DNA of 64,000 nucleotides from Clostridia bacterium (GTDB lineage Bacteria; Bacillota; Clostridia; TANB77; CAG-508), in the NCBI GenBank assembly GCA_017429505.1, contig JAFROW010000008.1, positions 62,001 to 126,000 of the forward strand, read 5' to 3'. The notes beneath the pieces are model-generated. The model did no database searches. It was not told where the DNA came from and worked only from the letters and a program-made list of their open reading frames with translations. A program made the position numbers and the translations under genes. Numbering within the stretch: position 1 is the first letter of the stretch; the number at the start of each line of letters is the position of its first letter. Shown here in pieces: positions 26,051 through 35,571 of this stretch.

Positions 26051-26852
26051 ACACATATTTATCTATCTTAATCACAAATCTTCCTTTTCTAGTGTTTCCA
26101 GCAATTTCTCTGAATTCAAATCTTCCTTTACCACGAATTGTTATGGCGTCTCCCACTTTAACTTCTTTAGATGCTTTTGTTTCTACTTGGTGATTTAAAA
26201 ATACTCTTTCTTGTTTTAAAATTTCTTGTGCTTTACTTCTTGAAGTTTTTGCAAGAGTACTTACTATATTATCTAATCTTAATGAAATAACTACAGAAGA
26301 AATCTCAACTTTGCTTACTTCTACATTTTTTAGTTCAGAAATATTTTCTATTGAAAACTCAGCACTTTTAAACCTTGTTAAATTTGACAAATTTTGAAGC
26401 AAGTATTCTATAACTTCACATTTAGCAATTATATCTGCTCCCACTCTTTCAACTAAAATATCTCCAATTTTTTCTCTTTCAATTCCTACTTTTATACATG
26501 AACCTAAATATTTTCTGTGATCATATTGGCCTTCTAATTCAGATGGAAGTTTAATTCTAATTAAAGATATGATTTTTTCATCATTTTTTCTAGACATTTC
26601 TTCTGTTAGTTTTTCTGGATAAATTACAAGTATTTTTCGCTCGACGTTATCTTTGCCTCCAAAAAAATAGTATTTCTTATAATCGACTTTTTTTAATAAT
26701 TTTATTGCCATTTCTTGTTCATTCAAAGTTAAAAAATCTGTATACTGAATTTTATTTTTTATTTTTGTAAATTCTAGCTTGTCCAAAATTTTTGCAGCTA
26801 AAAGTCTTTCATCTTGATTTTTATATTCGTCTAATATATCTGTTTTGCTCAT
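26049..26852 (-). CDS. ylmH: YlmH-family S4-domain RNA-binding protein
   Basis: 267 residues. The N-terminal two-thirds have the YlmH arrangement: YTDFLTLNEQEMAIKLL, then YYFFGGKDNVERKILVIYPE, then HRKYLGSCIKVGIEREKIGDILV. The C-terminal S4 domain (about 185-260) has RLDNIVSTLAKTSRSKAQEIL. In Bacillus this ribosome-associated protein lies in the ylm cluster near divIVA and has been linked to ribosome-associated quality control. Here it stands apart from that cluster, between clpX and recN. Confidence 0.88.
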   Translation of the reverse strand: MSKTDILDEYKNQDERLLAAKILDKLEFTKIKNKIQYTDFLTLNEQEMAIKLLKKVDYKKYYFFGGKDNVERKILVIYPEKLTEEMSRKNDEKIISLIRIKLPSELEGQYDHRKYLGSCIKVGIEREKIGDILVERVGADIIAKCEVIEYLLQNLSNLTRFKSAEFSIENISELKNVEVSKVEISSVVISLRLDNIVSTLAKTSRSKAQEILKQERVFLNHQVETKASKEVKVGDAITIRGKGRFEFREIAGNTRKGRFVIKIDKYV

Positions 26853-26950
26853 TTTTTTTCCTTTCTTTTTAAAGAGTTATGCTAAATCTTATACAACTTA
26901 TTGCTATCGTATTAATTTATCTAATTGCAAAATTAGGTGATTAATACATA

Positions 26951-26980
26951 AAAACCTCACTATTGCCAAGTGAGGTTTTT
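26951..26980 (-). terminator. Terminator of the tig-clpP-clpX unit
   Basis: AAAACCTCACT and its complement AGTGAGGTTTT around a short loop, four bases past the clpX stop. Confidence 0.85.
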
Positions 26981-26983
26981 CAT

Positions 26984-28306
26984 TTAAGCCGTTTCTTTAT
27001 TAAGTGTTGGTCTTGCTTTTCTGATATTTGTTGTATTATCTGTTTTTTGTGCTCTTGATTCATCAATAACAACCTCTGGTTCTTTGCCATTTAATACTGT
27101 ATCTCTTGTAACTGTGCATTTTGCAATTTTTGGATTTGAAGGAATTTCGAACATTATATCTGTCATTATTTCTTCTATTATAGATCTTAATCCTCTCGCT
27201 CCTGTTTTTCTTTCTATTGCTTTATCTACAATTGCAGATATAGCATCATCTTCAAATACAAGTTCTACATTATCTATTTCAAATAACTTTTTATATTGTT
27301 TTACTAAAGAATTTTTAGGTTCAACCAAAATCTTTCCAAGAGCTTCTTTATCTAGTTCTTTTAAGGTTGCAATTACAGGAAGTCTTCCTATAAATTCTGG
27401 AATAAGTCCAAATTTCAGTAAATCTTGTGGCAATAATTCTTCAAATACTTTGTATTTGCTTACTTCTTTTTCACTTTCTATTTTTGAACCAAATCCAATT
27501 GATTTTTTTCCTGTTCTATCTTTAATAATATTTTCTAATCCTTCAAAAGCTCCCCCACAAATAAATAAAATATTTGATGTATCTATTTGTAGCATTTCTT
27601 GATGTGGATGTTTTCTTCCACCTTGTGGTGGTACTGAAGCAACTGTTCCTTCTATTATTTTTAAAAGGGCTTGTTGAACACCTTCTCCACTAACATCTCT
27701 TGTAATTGATGGATTTTCTGATTTTCTAGTTATTTTATCAATTTCATCTATATATACAATTCCACGTTCTGCTCTTGAAATATCTCCATCTGCAGCTTGG
27801 ATTAGTTTAAGAAGAATATTTTCAACATCTTCTCCTACATATCCTGCTTCTGTTAGAGTTGTGGCATCAGCAATTGCAAATGGAACTTGTAATATTTTAG
27901 CTAAAGTACTGGCCAAAAGAGTTTTTCCACATCCTGTAGGTCCTAAAAGTAAAATATTACTTTTTTGAATTTCTACATCATCATTTTTTTTCATTACATC
28001 TTCATTAAATATTCTTTTATAGTGGTTATATACTGCAACAGCTAAAACCTTTTTTGCTTCTTCTTGCCCTATAACATAATCATCTAATATTGTTTTTATT
28101 TCTTTTGGGCTTATTATTTTTTCTTTTTCTTCATCTATATATTCATCATCTATATCATTTAATAATTCATCTTCTATTATTCCATTGCATAGGTTTACAC
28201 ATTCATCACAAATATATACTCCTGGTCCTGCAATTATTTTTTTTACACTTTCTTGTGGTTGACCACAAAATGAACATCTTATATTTTTAGGCGCATTATT
28301 TGGCAT
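26984..28306 (-). CDS. clpX: ClpX, ATP-dependent unfoldase subunit
   Basis: 440 residues. The N-terminal C4 zinc-binding domain has CSFCGQ and CDECVNLC (about 12-40). The AAA+ module has Walker [11 protein letters not shown] (about 125), Walker [10 protein letters not shown] (about 194), the GYVGEDVE pore-loop region, a KTIGFGSK-like loop ([13 protein letters not shown]) that contacts ClpP, and sensor 2 GARGLR. It recognises tagged proteins and feeds them to ClpP. It follows clpP by 17 bases, so they are co-transcribed. Confidence 0.97.
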   Translation of the reverse strand: MPNNAPKNIRCSFCGQPQESVKKIIAGPGVYICDECVNLCNGIIEDELLNDIDDEYIDEEKEKIISPKEIKTILDDYVIGQEEAKKVLAVAVYNHYKRIFNEDVMKKNDDVEIQKSNILLLGPTGCGKTLLASTLAKILQVPFAIADATTLTEAGYVGEDVENILLKLIQAADGDISRAERGIVYIDEIDKITRKSENPSITRDVSGEGVQQALLKIIEGTVASVPPQGGRKHPHQEMLQIDTSNILFICGGAFEGLENIIKDRTGKKSIGFGSKIESEKEVSKYKVFEELLPQDLLKFGLIPEFIGRLPVIATLKELDKEALGKILVEPKNSLVKQYKKLFEIDNVELVFEDDAISAIVDKAIERKTGARGLRSIIEEIMTDIMFEIPSNPKIAKCTVTRDTVLNGKEPEVVIDESRAQKTDNTTNIRKARPTLNKETA

Positions 28307-28323
28307 ATTTTTAAAATTCCTTT

Positions 28324-28926
28324 CTATTTTCTTTTGGTTAAAATTTCATCAATAAGACCATACTCTAAAGCCTCTTCTGCTGTCATATAATGATCTCTTT
28401 CTGTATCTTGCATTATTTGTTCTAATGGTTTTCCTGTTCTATCACTTAAAATTTTATTTAGTCTTTCTCTTGTTTTTATTAAATTTTCTGTATGAATCTT
28501 GATATCTGTTGTTTGGCCTGTAAATCCATTTCCTCCGATTAATGGTTGATGTATTAAAATTTCTGCATTTGGAGTTGCATATCTTTTTCCTTTTTCTCCA
28601 TTTGCAAGTAATACTGCTCCAAAGCTTGCAGCTAAACCAATACAAGTTGTAGATACAGGGCATTTGATATAATTCATTGTGTCTACTATTGCTAAGCCAT
28701 CTGTTACACTTCCTCCAGGTGAATTTATGTAAAGATTTATTTCTTTATCTGGATCTTCTGACTCTAAGAATAAAAGTTGTGCTACTACTAAGCTTGCAGT
28801 TGTAGCATTTACATCTTCTCCTAAAAATATAATTCTGTCTTTTAATAATCTTGAAAAAATATCGTAAGATCTTTCTCCTTTGCTTGTTTGTTCAATTACG
28901 TAAGGGACTAAGCTATTGTTTATCAT
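28324..28926 (-). CDS. clpP: ClpP, serine protease subunit
   Basis: 200 residues, standard length. The catalytic triad is visible: Ser101 in GLAASFGAV, His126 in EILIHQPL and an Asp in DTERDHYM (about 174). The oxyanion glycine turn [14 protein letters not shown] is present. It forms the 14-mer degradation chamber with ClpX. AAGGAGG precedes the ATG. It lies between tig and clpX, the usual order. Confidence 0.97.
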   Translation of the reverse strand: MINNSLVPYVIEQTSKGERSYDIFSRLLKDRIIFLGEDVNATTASLVVAQLLFLESEDPDKEINLYINSPGGSVTDGLAIVDTMNYIKCPVSTTCIGLAASFGAVLLANGEKGKRYATPNAEILIHQPLIGGNGFTGQTTDIKIHTENLIKTRERLNKILSDRTGKPLEQIMQDTERDHYMTAEEALEYGLIDEILTKRK

Positions 28927-28952
28927 TTTTATTTCCTCCTTGTATAATTCAA

Positions 28953-29060
28953 TGAAAAACGTCGAATTACTGCGTTGATTTTTTATTGAAAATCCTCAAC
29001 ATACCTTATGTACGCCTCTGGTATTTCAACAAAAAATCGCCTTGTACTTCTCGTTTTTGA
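28953..29060. repeat. Long interspersed palindrome between tig and clpP
   Basis: About 108 bases with arms of roughly 40: AAAACG, GCGTTGATTTTTTATTGAAA and, on the other side, TATTTCAACAAAAAATCGC and CGTTTT. The centre is a smaller palindrome-like ACATACCTTATGT. It can form a long hairpin and may separate clpP from tig transcriptionally. It resembles the palindromic repeats scattered in many clostridial genomes. There is no coding potential. Confidence 0.65.
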
Positions 29061-29127
29061 TTGACTTCTTTAAATTTTTTAATTATTAACTTTTGACTAA
29101 TTTCTTTTATTTCGATTATTTAAAATC

Positions 29128-29174
29128 AAAAAGGGTTCAAAAAATTTTTATTAAATTTTTTAAACCCCCTTTTT
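29128..29174 (-). terminator. Terminator after tig
   Basis: AAAAAGGGTT...AACCCccTTTTT with an inner A/T stem, about 60 bases beyond the tig stop. Confidence 0.7.
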
Positions 29175-29231
29175 ACTTTTTTTATTGCTTGCTAATATGT
29201 AAATTTGACATTACAAATTTAGTTTTAGAAC

Positions 29232-30527
29232 TTATTTGTTTTTCTTTGCAACTTCTTTTGCATTTTCTATTAAGAAGTTTATAGCTTTCTCGTTTTGAAT
29301 TCCTTGTTTTAAATATTCTTTAATATTATCATTTTTCTCTAATTCTTCAGCTGTTTTTCCATAATTTTTAGCCATTTCTTCTAATTTTTCTTTTACATCT
29401 GCATCTGTTGCTTCTATTTTCTCAGCTTTAACTATAGCTTCTAAAGCAAGTCTTGATTTAATAGCGTCAATTGCTTGAGGTTCATATTCTTTTCTAAATT
29501 CTTCTTCTGTTTTGTTAAGCATTTTTAAATATTGCTCTAATTTAAGTCCTTGATAAGACATTCTTTGTTCCATATCTTTAACCATGTTGTCAATTTCTAC
29601 TTCTATCATTCCTGCAGGAATATCTACTTTCATGTTTTCAGTAACTGCTTTAATTACAGTATCTTCTTTTTCATATTTAGTTTTTTGTTCATTTTCTTTT
29701 TCAAGTCTTTCTTTGATGCTATCTTTTAGCTCTTTTAAAGTATCGAATTCACTAACATCTTTTGCAAATTCGTCATCAAGTTCTGGTAATTCTTTCTTCT
29801 TTATTTCATGAACTTTTACTTTAAATGTTGCATCTTTTCCTGCTAAATCTTTTGAAAAATATTCATCAGGGAATTTAACATTGATGTCTTTTTCTTCATC
29901 AATCTTCATTCCTATTACTTGATCTTCAAATCCTGGAATAAATGAACCACTTCCTATTTCTAGGCTGTAATTTTCAGCTTTTCCACCTTCAAATGCTTTT
30001 CCTTCTACAAATCCTTCAAAATCTATTACTGCAATGTTTCCATTTTCTACAGGTGTTTCTACACTTATAACTCTAGAATTCTTTTCTTGCATTTGTTTTA
30101 GGTTGTTTTCAATGTCACTTTCCTCTACATTATACTCTATTTTTTCAATTTCTATACCTTTATATTTTCCAAGCTCTACTTCAGGCTTTGTTGCAACTAC
30201 AGCTGTGAATACTAAATCTTGTCCTTTTTCCATTGTAACAATATCAACTTCTGGTTTTCCTACAACTTCTACTTTACTTTCTTCTATAGCATTTTCATAT
30301 TCTTCTCCTGCTATTTCGTTAAATGCATCTTCATAGAATATTTCCTTTCCATAGTATTTTTCTACTATAGCTTGTGGTGCTTTTCCTTTTCTAAATCCTG
30401 GTATATTGAAATATTTTGCATTTTTGAAATATACTTTTTTAATAGCATTTTCAAATTTCTCTGCTTCAACTGTTATTTCTAATTTAACTTCATTTGCGTT
30501 TTCTGTTTTTTCTACTTTACAACTCAT
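29232..30527 (-). CDS. tig: Trigger factor (ribosome-associated chaperone)
   Basis: 431 residues. The N-terminal ribosome-binding domain has the signature FNIPGFRKGKAPQAIVEKYYG (about 40-60), preceded by the EITVEAEKFENAIKKVY helix. The central FKBP-type PPIase domain (about 155-240) has NGNIAVIDFEGFVEGKAFEGGKAENYSLEIGSGSFIPGFEDQVIGM. The long helical C-terminal domain follows. It binds at the ribosomal exit tunnel. It is the first gene of the tig-clpP-clpX block. Promoter at 30612. Confidence 0.97.
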   Translation of the reverse strand: MSCKVEKTENANEVKLEITVEAEKFENAIKKVYFKNAKYFNIPGFRKGKAPQAIVEKYYGKEIFYEDAFNEIAGEEYENAIEESKVEVVGKPEVDIVTMEKGQDLVFTAVVATKPEVELGKYKGIEIEKIEYNVEESDIENNLKQMQEKNSRVISVETPVENGNIAVIDFEGFVEGKAFEGGKAENYSLEIGSGSFIPGFEDQVIGMKIDEEKDINVKFPDEYFSKDLAGKDATFKVKVHEIKKKELPELDDEFAKDVSEFDTLKELKDSIKERLEKENEQKTKYEKEDTVIKAVTENMKVDIPAGMIEVEIDNMVKDMEQRMSYQGLKLEQYLKMLNKTEEEFRKEYEPQAIDAIKSRLALEAIVKAEKIEATDADVKEKLEEMAKNYGKTAEELEKNDNIKEYLKQGIQNEKAINFLIENAKEVAKKNK

Positions 30528-30611
30528 TTAAAATCTTCCTTTCTTTTTTGTCTTACATTTACGTATTGCATTTATAAAAAATATGCATATAACTTGGGCG
30601 CAACTTCCATT

Positions 30612-30639
30612 ATTATATCACATTTTTGGAAAAATGCAA
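30612..30639 (-). promoter_or_regulatory. Promoter of tig
   Basis: Minus strand TTGCAT (30634-30639), 16 bases, TATAAT (30612-30617). A very similar promoter occurs at 36605-36633. Confidence 0.65.
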
Positions 30640-30744
30640 CAAATTTTCAAATATTTTTCAAAAATTACTTGTATTTTTCTAAAATTTATGATAAACTATT
30701 AAATAGTCAGTTAATTTTTTTTAATTTAGGAGGTGCAATTAATT

Positions 30745-30945
30745 ATGGCAAAATGCGCAGTATGTCAAAAAGAACCTGTTTATGGAAATAAACTTAGTAT
30801 TACACGTTCACATATAAGTAAAAGAACAACTCGTACTTGGAAGCCAAACTTAAGAAGTGTTAAAGCAGAAGTTGATGGAGAAGTTAAAAGAATCAAAGTT
30901 TGTGCTAAATGCTTAAAGAATGGAAAAGTAAAAAGAGTTTCTTAA
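30745..30945 (+). CDS. rpmB: Ribosomal protein bL28
   Basis: 66 residues starting at the ATG after AGGAGGTG; an upstream in-frame start at 30733 is unsupported. It has the L28 fold signature SHISKRTTRTWKPNLRSV. It is the zinc-binding type, with CAVC near the start and CAKC near the end. It is monocistronic with a terminator at 30963. The spoVM-rpmB adjacency is also found in Bacillus. Confidence 0.97.
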   Translation: MAKCAVCQKEPVYGNKLSITRSHISKRTTRTWKPNLRSVKAEVDGEVKRIKVCAKCLKNGKVKRVS

Positions 30946-30962
30946 TTTAAAGATTTAAAAAA

Positions 30963-30990
30963 AGAGCTTAAAGGTAAGCTCTCTTTTTTT
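30963..30990 (+). terminator. Terminator of rpmB
   Basis: AGAGCTTA and TAAGCTCT around AAGG, followed by CTTTTTTT. Confidence 0.88.
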
Positions 30991-30997
30991 ATTCTTC

Positions 30998-31047
30998 AGG
31001 TTCCTTTTTTCCTCCGTCCCAAAAAGGAACCTCAAAAGAAACCTTAC
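30998..31047 (-). repeat. AGGTTCC hairpin repeat, copy 1
   Basis: AGGTTCCTTTTT and AAAAAGGAACCT form a 12-base stem around a GGGACGGAGG-type loop (minus strand), then AAAAGAAACCTT. A longer relative with the same ends and the GGACAGAG loop lies at 37247-37345. It also serves as terminator after spoVM. Confidence 0.55.
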
Positions 31048-31118
31048 TCCTTAATCCCAAATATAAATTTTACAATCCCTCTTAGTGCTTTAGGAACTTT
31101 TTTTACAACTATAGTCAT
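31044..31118 (-). CDS. spoVM: Stage V sporulation peptide SpoVM
   Basis: A 24-residue open frame begins MTIVVKKVPKALRGIVKF and ends FGIKE. It matches SpoVM (26 residues in B. subtilis) in length, in Pro9 after K-x, in the following K-x-L-x-G-I-V pattern and in its amphipathic helix. GGGAGGT lies six bases upstream of the ATG. SpoVM marks the convex forespore membrane and anchors SpoIVA to start coat assembly. Its position beside rpmB reproduces the Bacillus arrangement. Confidence 0.88.
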   Translation of the reverse strand: MTIVVKKVPKALRGIVKFIFGIKE

Positions 31119-31209
31119 ATATGTACCTCCCTTTCTAAACCTCACAATTTTTGGCTATATAGAATATTTCTAAAAATCGATCTATGCAAAATACCAATGC
31201 ATATTATTT

Positions 31210-31362
31210 CTAGCAAACAAGCCATGCAAGCCCAACAGCAGTAATTGCTAATCCTATTATAAAAAGCCAGCCAGCGATTGGAAGTAACAATACAAGCAAA
31301 ATTCCAAGTCCTAAGCCAATAAAACATACACCTATTGTTTTTTTGAGTGCATTAAAAAACAT
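31210..31362 (-). CDS. Small two-helix membrane protein
   Basis: A 50-residue frame starts MFFNALKKTIGVCFIGLG and is almost entirely hydrophobic, with two helices (about 10-28 and 31-49) broken by a Pro. GGAGGT six bases before the ATG supports translation. It precedes spoVM by about 90 bases and may be co-transcribed with it. The function is unknown. Confidence 0.65.
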   Translation of the reverse strand: MFFNALKKTIGVCFIGLGLGILLVLLLPIAGWLFIIGLAITAVGLAWLVC

Positions 31363-31494
31363 AACATTACCTCCAATATTTTTTTTTTCTTATATATTAT
31401 ATTAGAGTTTGTCGTTTTATGTTACCCTCATTACATAGAGAATTGTTATTTAATCTTGAATACATATACACTCTTGCAAATTAACATTTTTCTT

Positions 31495-32565
31495 TTATCC
31501 TCTTATACTTGCCCAATATGATCTTCCAAAAAGTTTTATCATTTCTGTCATATTCTTTTTATCGTCTTCTGACAATTCTTTGTATCCCTCATACAATTTT
31601 GGCATATTTGTTTTCCAGCTAATTGAAATCTCTGAAAATTTTGAAGCAGAAGTTGAATTAAAAATATCAAATATTGCATCAAAAAATAGTCTTCTTTGTT
31701 CTATAGTTGTACTTTTTAGCCATGTTTTCATTGTATCATTCATTACTTCACTTGACTTAGTAGTTTCTTTTAATTTAACCATTTGTTTTCCAAGAACTTG
31801 CCACGAATAAATATCATGTTGATATATTCCTTTTTGAATACTTTGAACTACCTCATATCCTTCGCCATGTTCCATAATCCTGCCTATTACAGACCCTTGT
31901 GGTATGTAAGTATACACCTTGTCCAAAATTTCTTTGTTTTCTATATTTTTTATAAATTCTTCATCAAAGCCTGGTCCATCATAATTTACTACTTTAACTA
32001 TTCTTTCTTGAATTTTTTGAGGTGCAGTAACTGCAGCATAAATTGCAACATTTCCACCTTTTGAATGTCCGCCCAAAATCATTTTTTTGTTTTTATATTT
32101 ATTTGCTATTTTTTCTAAATATTCTTTTGCTGAAATTTGAGATGCCACATTTTTCATAAAAGCCATATTAAAATCTTCTTTCCACCCCAAAATTGTGCCA
32201 TCTGTTCCTTCGAAAGATAAATACATTAATTTTTTAGATATATGTATTGTAATTGCAGAAAATTGCCTTTCTGCTTCTATATCATTATTTTTTACATAAT
32301 CTGTTACAATCAAGTCTTTAAATCTTTTACTTTTTCCAAGTTTTGTTATTAGCTCTTTATCTCCATTATAGTTAAACTCTTCATTTTTAAAATTTTTCAT
32401 TTTATTTGAAATACTCTCTATTGTTTCTTCATCTTCTAATTCAATTTTATCAAATAATAAATATGAAAATCTTGCAAAAATCATATTGTCTATTTCGTTT
32501 ATTCCAAATTCATCATTTATTGGAATATCTCCTCTCCAATCCAAGTATTCATTTATATTTGCCAT
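31495..32565 (-). CDS. DUF2974 (Mbeg1-like) alpha/beta-hydrolase
   Basis: I choose the internal ATG at 32565 because the family starts with MANINEYLDWRGD-like sequence and an AAGGGA lies 12 bases upstream. The 356-residue product has FEGTDGTILGWKEDFNMAF and the nucleophile elbow GGHSKGGNVAIYAA (about 170), as in class-3-lipase-like hydrolases. The catalytic Asp/His are probably in YDGPGFD and the C-terminal IYQHDIYSW. The substrate is unknown. It is cytoplasmic, as no signal is seen, and monocistronic. Confidence 0.85.
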   Translation of the reverse strand: MANINEYLDWRGDIPINDEFGINEIDNMIFARFSYLLFDKIELEDEETIESISNKMKNFKNEEFNYNGDKELITKLGKSKRFKDLIVTDYVKNNDIEAERQFSAITIHISKKLMYLSFEGTDGTILGWKEDFNMAFMKNVASQISAKEYLEKIANKYKNKKMILGGHSKGGNVAIYAAVTAPQKIQERIVKVVNYDGPGFDEEFIKNIENKEILDKVYTYIPQGSVIGRIMEHGEGYEVVQSIQKGIYQHDIYSWQVLGKQMVKLKETTKSSEVMNDTMKTWLKSTTIEQRRLFFDAIFDIFNSTSASKFSEISISWKTNMPKLYEGYKELSEDDKKNMTEMIKLFGRSYWASIRG

Positions 32566-32664
32566 TTTTCTAATCATTCCCTTTCTTTACTAAATTAAAA
32601 GTATTATACCATTCTCTATTAGCTTTTTCAAGTTTAATAAATAATCCTTTTTCTTAAGTCTAAA

Positions 32665-32694
32665 AAAGAGGTTGTGTTGCTACACAATCTCTTT
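32665..32694 (-). terminator. Terminator of the aspartokinase gene
   Basis: AAAGAGGTTGTGT and ACACAATCTCTTT around TGCT, nine bases after the stop. Confidence 0.85.
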
Positions 32695-32702
32695 ACTACA
32701 TT

Positions 32703-33887
32703 TTATTTTATCAATTCTTTATGCAATTTTTGCAAAATATCATTAGATACTATCTCTTTAAACATAATTGAAATCTTAGATTCAGCAACTTCCATACTCA
32801 AAATTTCAGCTTTTTCCTCGTCTAAAATATTCATCACATTTTTTAAAACTGAGTTATTACTCATTATTCCATTTCCAATTATAGAAATTCTAGTAATTTC
32901 TTTATATGTGCAATCTAAGTTTTGCAACTCTGTTTCTAATAAATTTGTAAATTTGCTAAACTTATCTTTTGAAATAGTAAAAGACATATCTAAATTCTTG
33001 TCACTATTATTTATTAAGTTTTTGACTCCGATTTCGTTTATAACAAATTTGTTATAAATACTATTAAAGTCCTGAGTACTGTATTTTTTTGAAACTCCAT
33101 GCACATATATTAATTTATCATTTTTTACTATATTTTTTATTAAAATTCCTTCTACAGGTTTATTGTTTATTTCTGTGCCTTTTCCTTCCTTAAATGTTGA
33201 CTTTGCTATGATAGGTACTCCAAACTTTTCCCCAACTTCCACACATCTATTGTGTAAAACCTTTGCTCCCTCATCCGCAATATCTAGCATCTCTTGATAT
33301 GAAAGTGAATCTATTTTTTTTGCTATTGTTACTTGATTTGGGTCTGTTGTATAAATTCCATCAACATCTGAAAATATATAGCAATGATCTGCTTTTATTT
33401 TTGCAGCAATCGCAACAGCTGTTGTATCTGACCCCCCACGACCTAATGTAGTAATATCACCTTTTTCGTTTATTCCTTGAAATCCTGCAACTATAACTAC
33501 TTTGCCTTGGTCCAGTTCCTGTTTAATTCTTGTGGTATCTATGTCTTCAATTATTGCATCTTGATTTGTGTTATTTGTTTTTATTCCTGCTTGCCAACCT
33601 GTTAAAGAAATTGTAGGAACATTATCTCTATTTAGCAAAATACTAAGTTTTGCCATAGATACTTGTTCCCCTGTACTTAAAAGCACATCCATTTCTCTTT
33701 CATTTGGCATATTTGAAAGCGTTGCCGCTTCTTTTATAAGATTATCTGTTGTTTTTCCTTGTGCAGAAACTACTGCAACTACTCTTTGGTTATTATTGTA
33801 AAATTCTTTTATTTTATCAGCTACTAGGTTTAATTTTATATTATCTGCAACTGAACTACCTCCAAATTTTAATACTATTGTGTCCAT
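32703..33887 (-). CDS. lysC: Aspartate kinase
   Basis: 394 residues from the ATG at 33887, preceded by GAAGGTG; nine in-frame codons upstream are not family-like. The kinase domain has VLKFGGSSVAD at the start, VSAQGKTTDNLI, a nucleotide-binding GRGGSDTTAVAIAA (about 155) and FSDVDGIYTTDPN. Two ACT domains at the end (about 265-394) allow feedback by lysine and/or threonine. It makes aspartyl phosphate, the first step toward lysine, threonine, methionine and diaminopimelate/dipicolinate. dapB and dapA lie at 56 and 60 kb. Monocistronic. Confidence 0.95.
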   Translation of the reverse strand: MDTIVLKFGGSSVADNIKLNLVADKIKEFYNNNQRVVAVVSAQGKTTDNLIKEAATLSNMPNEREMDVLLSTGEQVSMAKLSILLNRDNVPTISLTGWQAGIKTNNTNQDAIIEDIDTTRIKQELDQGKVVIVAGFQGINEKGDITTLGRGGSDTTAVAIAAKIKADHCYIFSDVDGIYTTDPNQVTIAKKIDSLSYQEMLDIADEGAKVLHNRCVEVGEKFGVPIIAKSTFKEGKGTEINNKPVEGILIKNIVKNDKLIYVHGVSKKYSTQDFNSIYNKFVINEIGVKNLINNSDKNLDMSFTISKDKFSKFTNLLETELQNLDCTYKEITRISIIGNGIMSNNSVLKNVMNILDEEKAEILSMEVAESKISIMFKEIVSNDILQKLHKELIK

Positions 33888-34014
33888 TTTTGGCACCTTC
33901 TTTTTTAATTTCAAAGGATTATTTAATTATAAATATTCCTATATTATTATATTGTTATTTTAAGTTATATGTTAAATATATACTAAAACCATTATAACAC
34001 ACACATAAAATGAT

Positions 34015-35113
34015 TTATATATTGCTTTTAAGATAAGCCTCAATAAACCCGTGAATCTCGCCATTCATAACCGCTTCGATGTTTCCTGTTTCAAAATTTG
34101 TTCTATGGTCTTTTACCATTGTATATGGGCAAAAAACATAAGAACGGATTTGACTTCCCCAAGCTATATCTCTTTGCACTCCTTTTAATTCTTCTATTGT
34201 TTCTTTATTTTCTCTTTCTTTTAAATCTAACAATTTAGATTTTAACATTTGCATTGCATATTCTCTGTTTTGAACTTGTGAACGTTGCGTTTGACAAGCT
34301 GTTATTATTCCTGTTGGAATGTGTGTAAGCCTTACAGCAGAAGATGTTTTGTTTATATGTTGTCCTCCTGCCCCTGAAGCTCTATATACATCCATTTTTA
34401 TATCATCAGGATTGATGTATAAATCTACATCATCTTCAATTTTTGGAATCACTTCTAATGAAGCAAAAGATGTATGTCTTCTTCCTCCACTATCAAAAGG
34501 TGAAATTCTAACTAATCTATGTACTCCCATTTCTCCTTTTAAATATCCATAAGCATTTTCTCCATTTACTTCAAATGTAACACTTTTTATTCCTGCTTCA
34601 TCACCTTCTATGTAGTCAAGCTCTTTTACTTCATATCCATTTTTTGCTGCCCATCTTGAATACATTCTATAAAGCATTTCTGCCCAATCTTGAGATTCTG
34701 TTCCTCCTGCTCCTGGATGAAGCGTAAGTATTGCGTTATTTGAATCATATTTTCCCGATAATAAAGTTTGTAATTCATAGTTTTCTATTTCTTTTTGTAT
34801 TTTTTGTGTATTTGAAATTATTTCTCTTTCTAAAGATTCATCTTTTTCTATTTCTGTCAATTCCATAAATTCTTTTATATTTTCAATTTCTCTTATTATT
34901 TCTCTATATTTCGTAACTTTGCTTTTTCTATGTTTTATTTCTGATAAAACTTTATTACTGTTTTTTTGGTCATTCCAAAATCCATCTTGCATAGTTTTTT
35001 CTTCTAATTCTTTTAGCTCTTCTTCAAGTTTTGGTATGTCAAAGTGAATCACCTAAACTTTTTAATTTGACTTCGTTTTCATATAAGATTTTTTTTGTCT
35101 CTTCAAAATCCAT
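34015..35113 (-). CDS. prfB: Peptide chain release factor 2 with programmed +1 frameshift
   Basis: Translation starts at an ATG at 35113 (MDFEETKKILYENEVKLKSL) and meets an in-frame TGA at 35039-35041 after 24 codons. The slip site is CTT-TGA-C with an internal AGGTGA (35049-35054) four bases before it, the classic autoregulatory arrangement. The +1 frame continues DIPKLEEELKELEE to the end, about 366 residues. The UGA-recognising SPF is in RISPFDSGGRRH, and the catalytic GGQ is in GAGGQHINKTSS. When RF2 is scarce the ribosome shifts and makes more. Confidence 0.96.
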
Positions 35114-35221
35114 AATTTTTTCACTTCCTTTTTAATGCACTTATTTTACCAAATTTCTAATGAAAAGTCAAATTTAAGATTTTGCTAAAAATCATATCAT
35201 TTTAATTACAAATTGCATTAG

Positions 35222-35470
35222 CATATATTAAATTTTCTAAGAAATTTGTATAGCCTTTCTAAAACCAAACAACTTGCATGAAACATACTATGGCTATACT
35301 TCTATTTCTTTTGAAAATCAATAATAAGCCATTTTACTTAAGTTATCTAATTTTTTAAATTTTAAATTGGCTAAAAAGCTATTGTGATAAATCCTCAGAG
35401 TACCATCAAAAATAGGGGTGCATAGAAATTTTTTTTTAATATTTATTTTGTTTTATTTATCAATATTTTT
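35222..35470 (-). repeat. Dispersed intergenic repeat, copy B
   Basis: On the minus strand: ACAAAATAAATATT, ATTTCTATGCACCCC, ATTTTTGATGG, CTCTGAGGATT, then TTTTTAGCC, AAAAAATTAGA, GGCTTATT and GTTTGGTTTT, all in the order seen in copy A at 20.3 kb. It fills most of the 458-base gap between the M23 gene and prfB. No open frame. Confidence 0.6.
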
Positions 35471-35532
35471 AATTAACTTGAAAAATTATAATCACATATT
35501 ATGACACAGCATCTGATAAAAATCCAAAAAAG

Positions 35533-35564
35533 AAGCACTTCCCATATATTATTGGGTTGTGCTT
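35533..35564 (-). terminator. Terminator of the M23 peptidase gene
   Basis: AAGCACAACCC and GGGAAGTGCTT (minus strand) around an AT loop, seven bases beyond the stop. Confidence 0.7.
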
Positions 35565-35571
35565 TTTTAGC

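Noticed and set aside
31142-31327. 61-codon minus-strand frame
   Set aside because: It is out of frame with the 50-residue membrane protein at 31210-31362, which has a proper GGAGGT and hydrophobic pattern.
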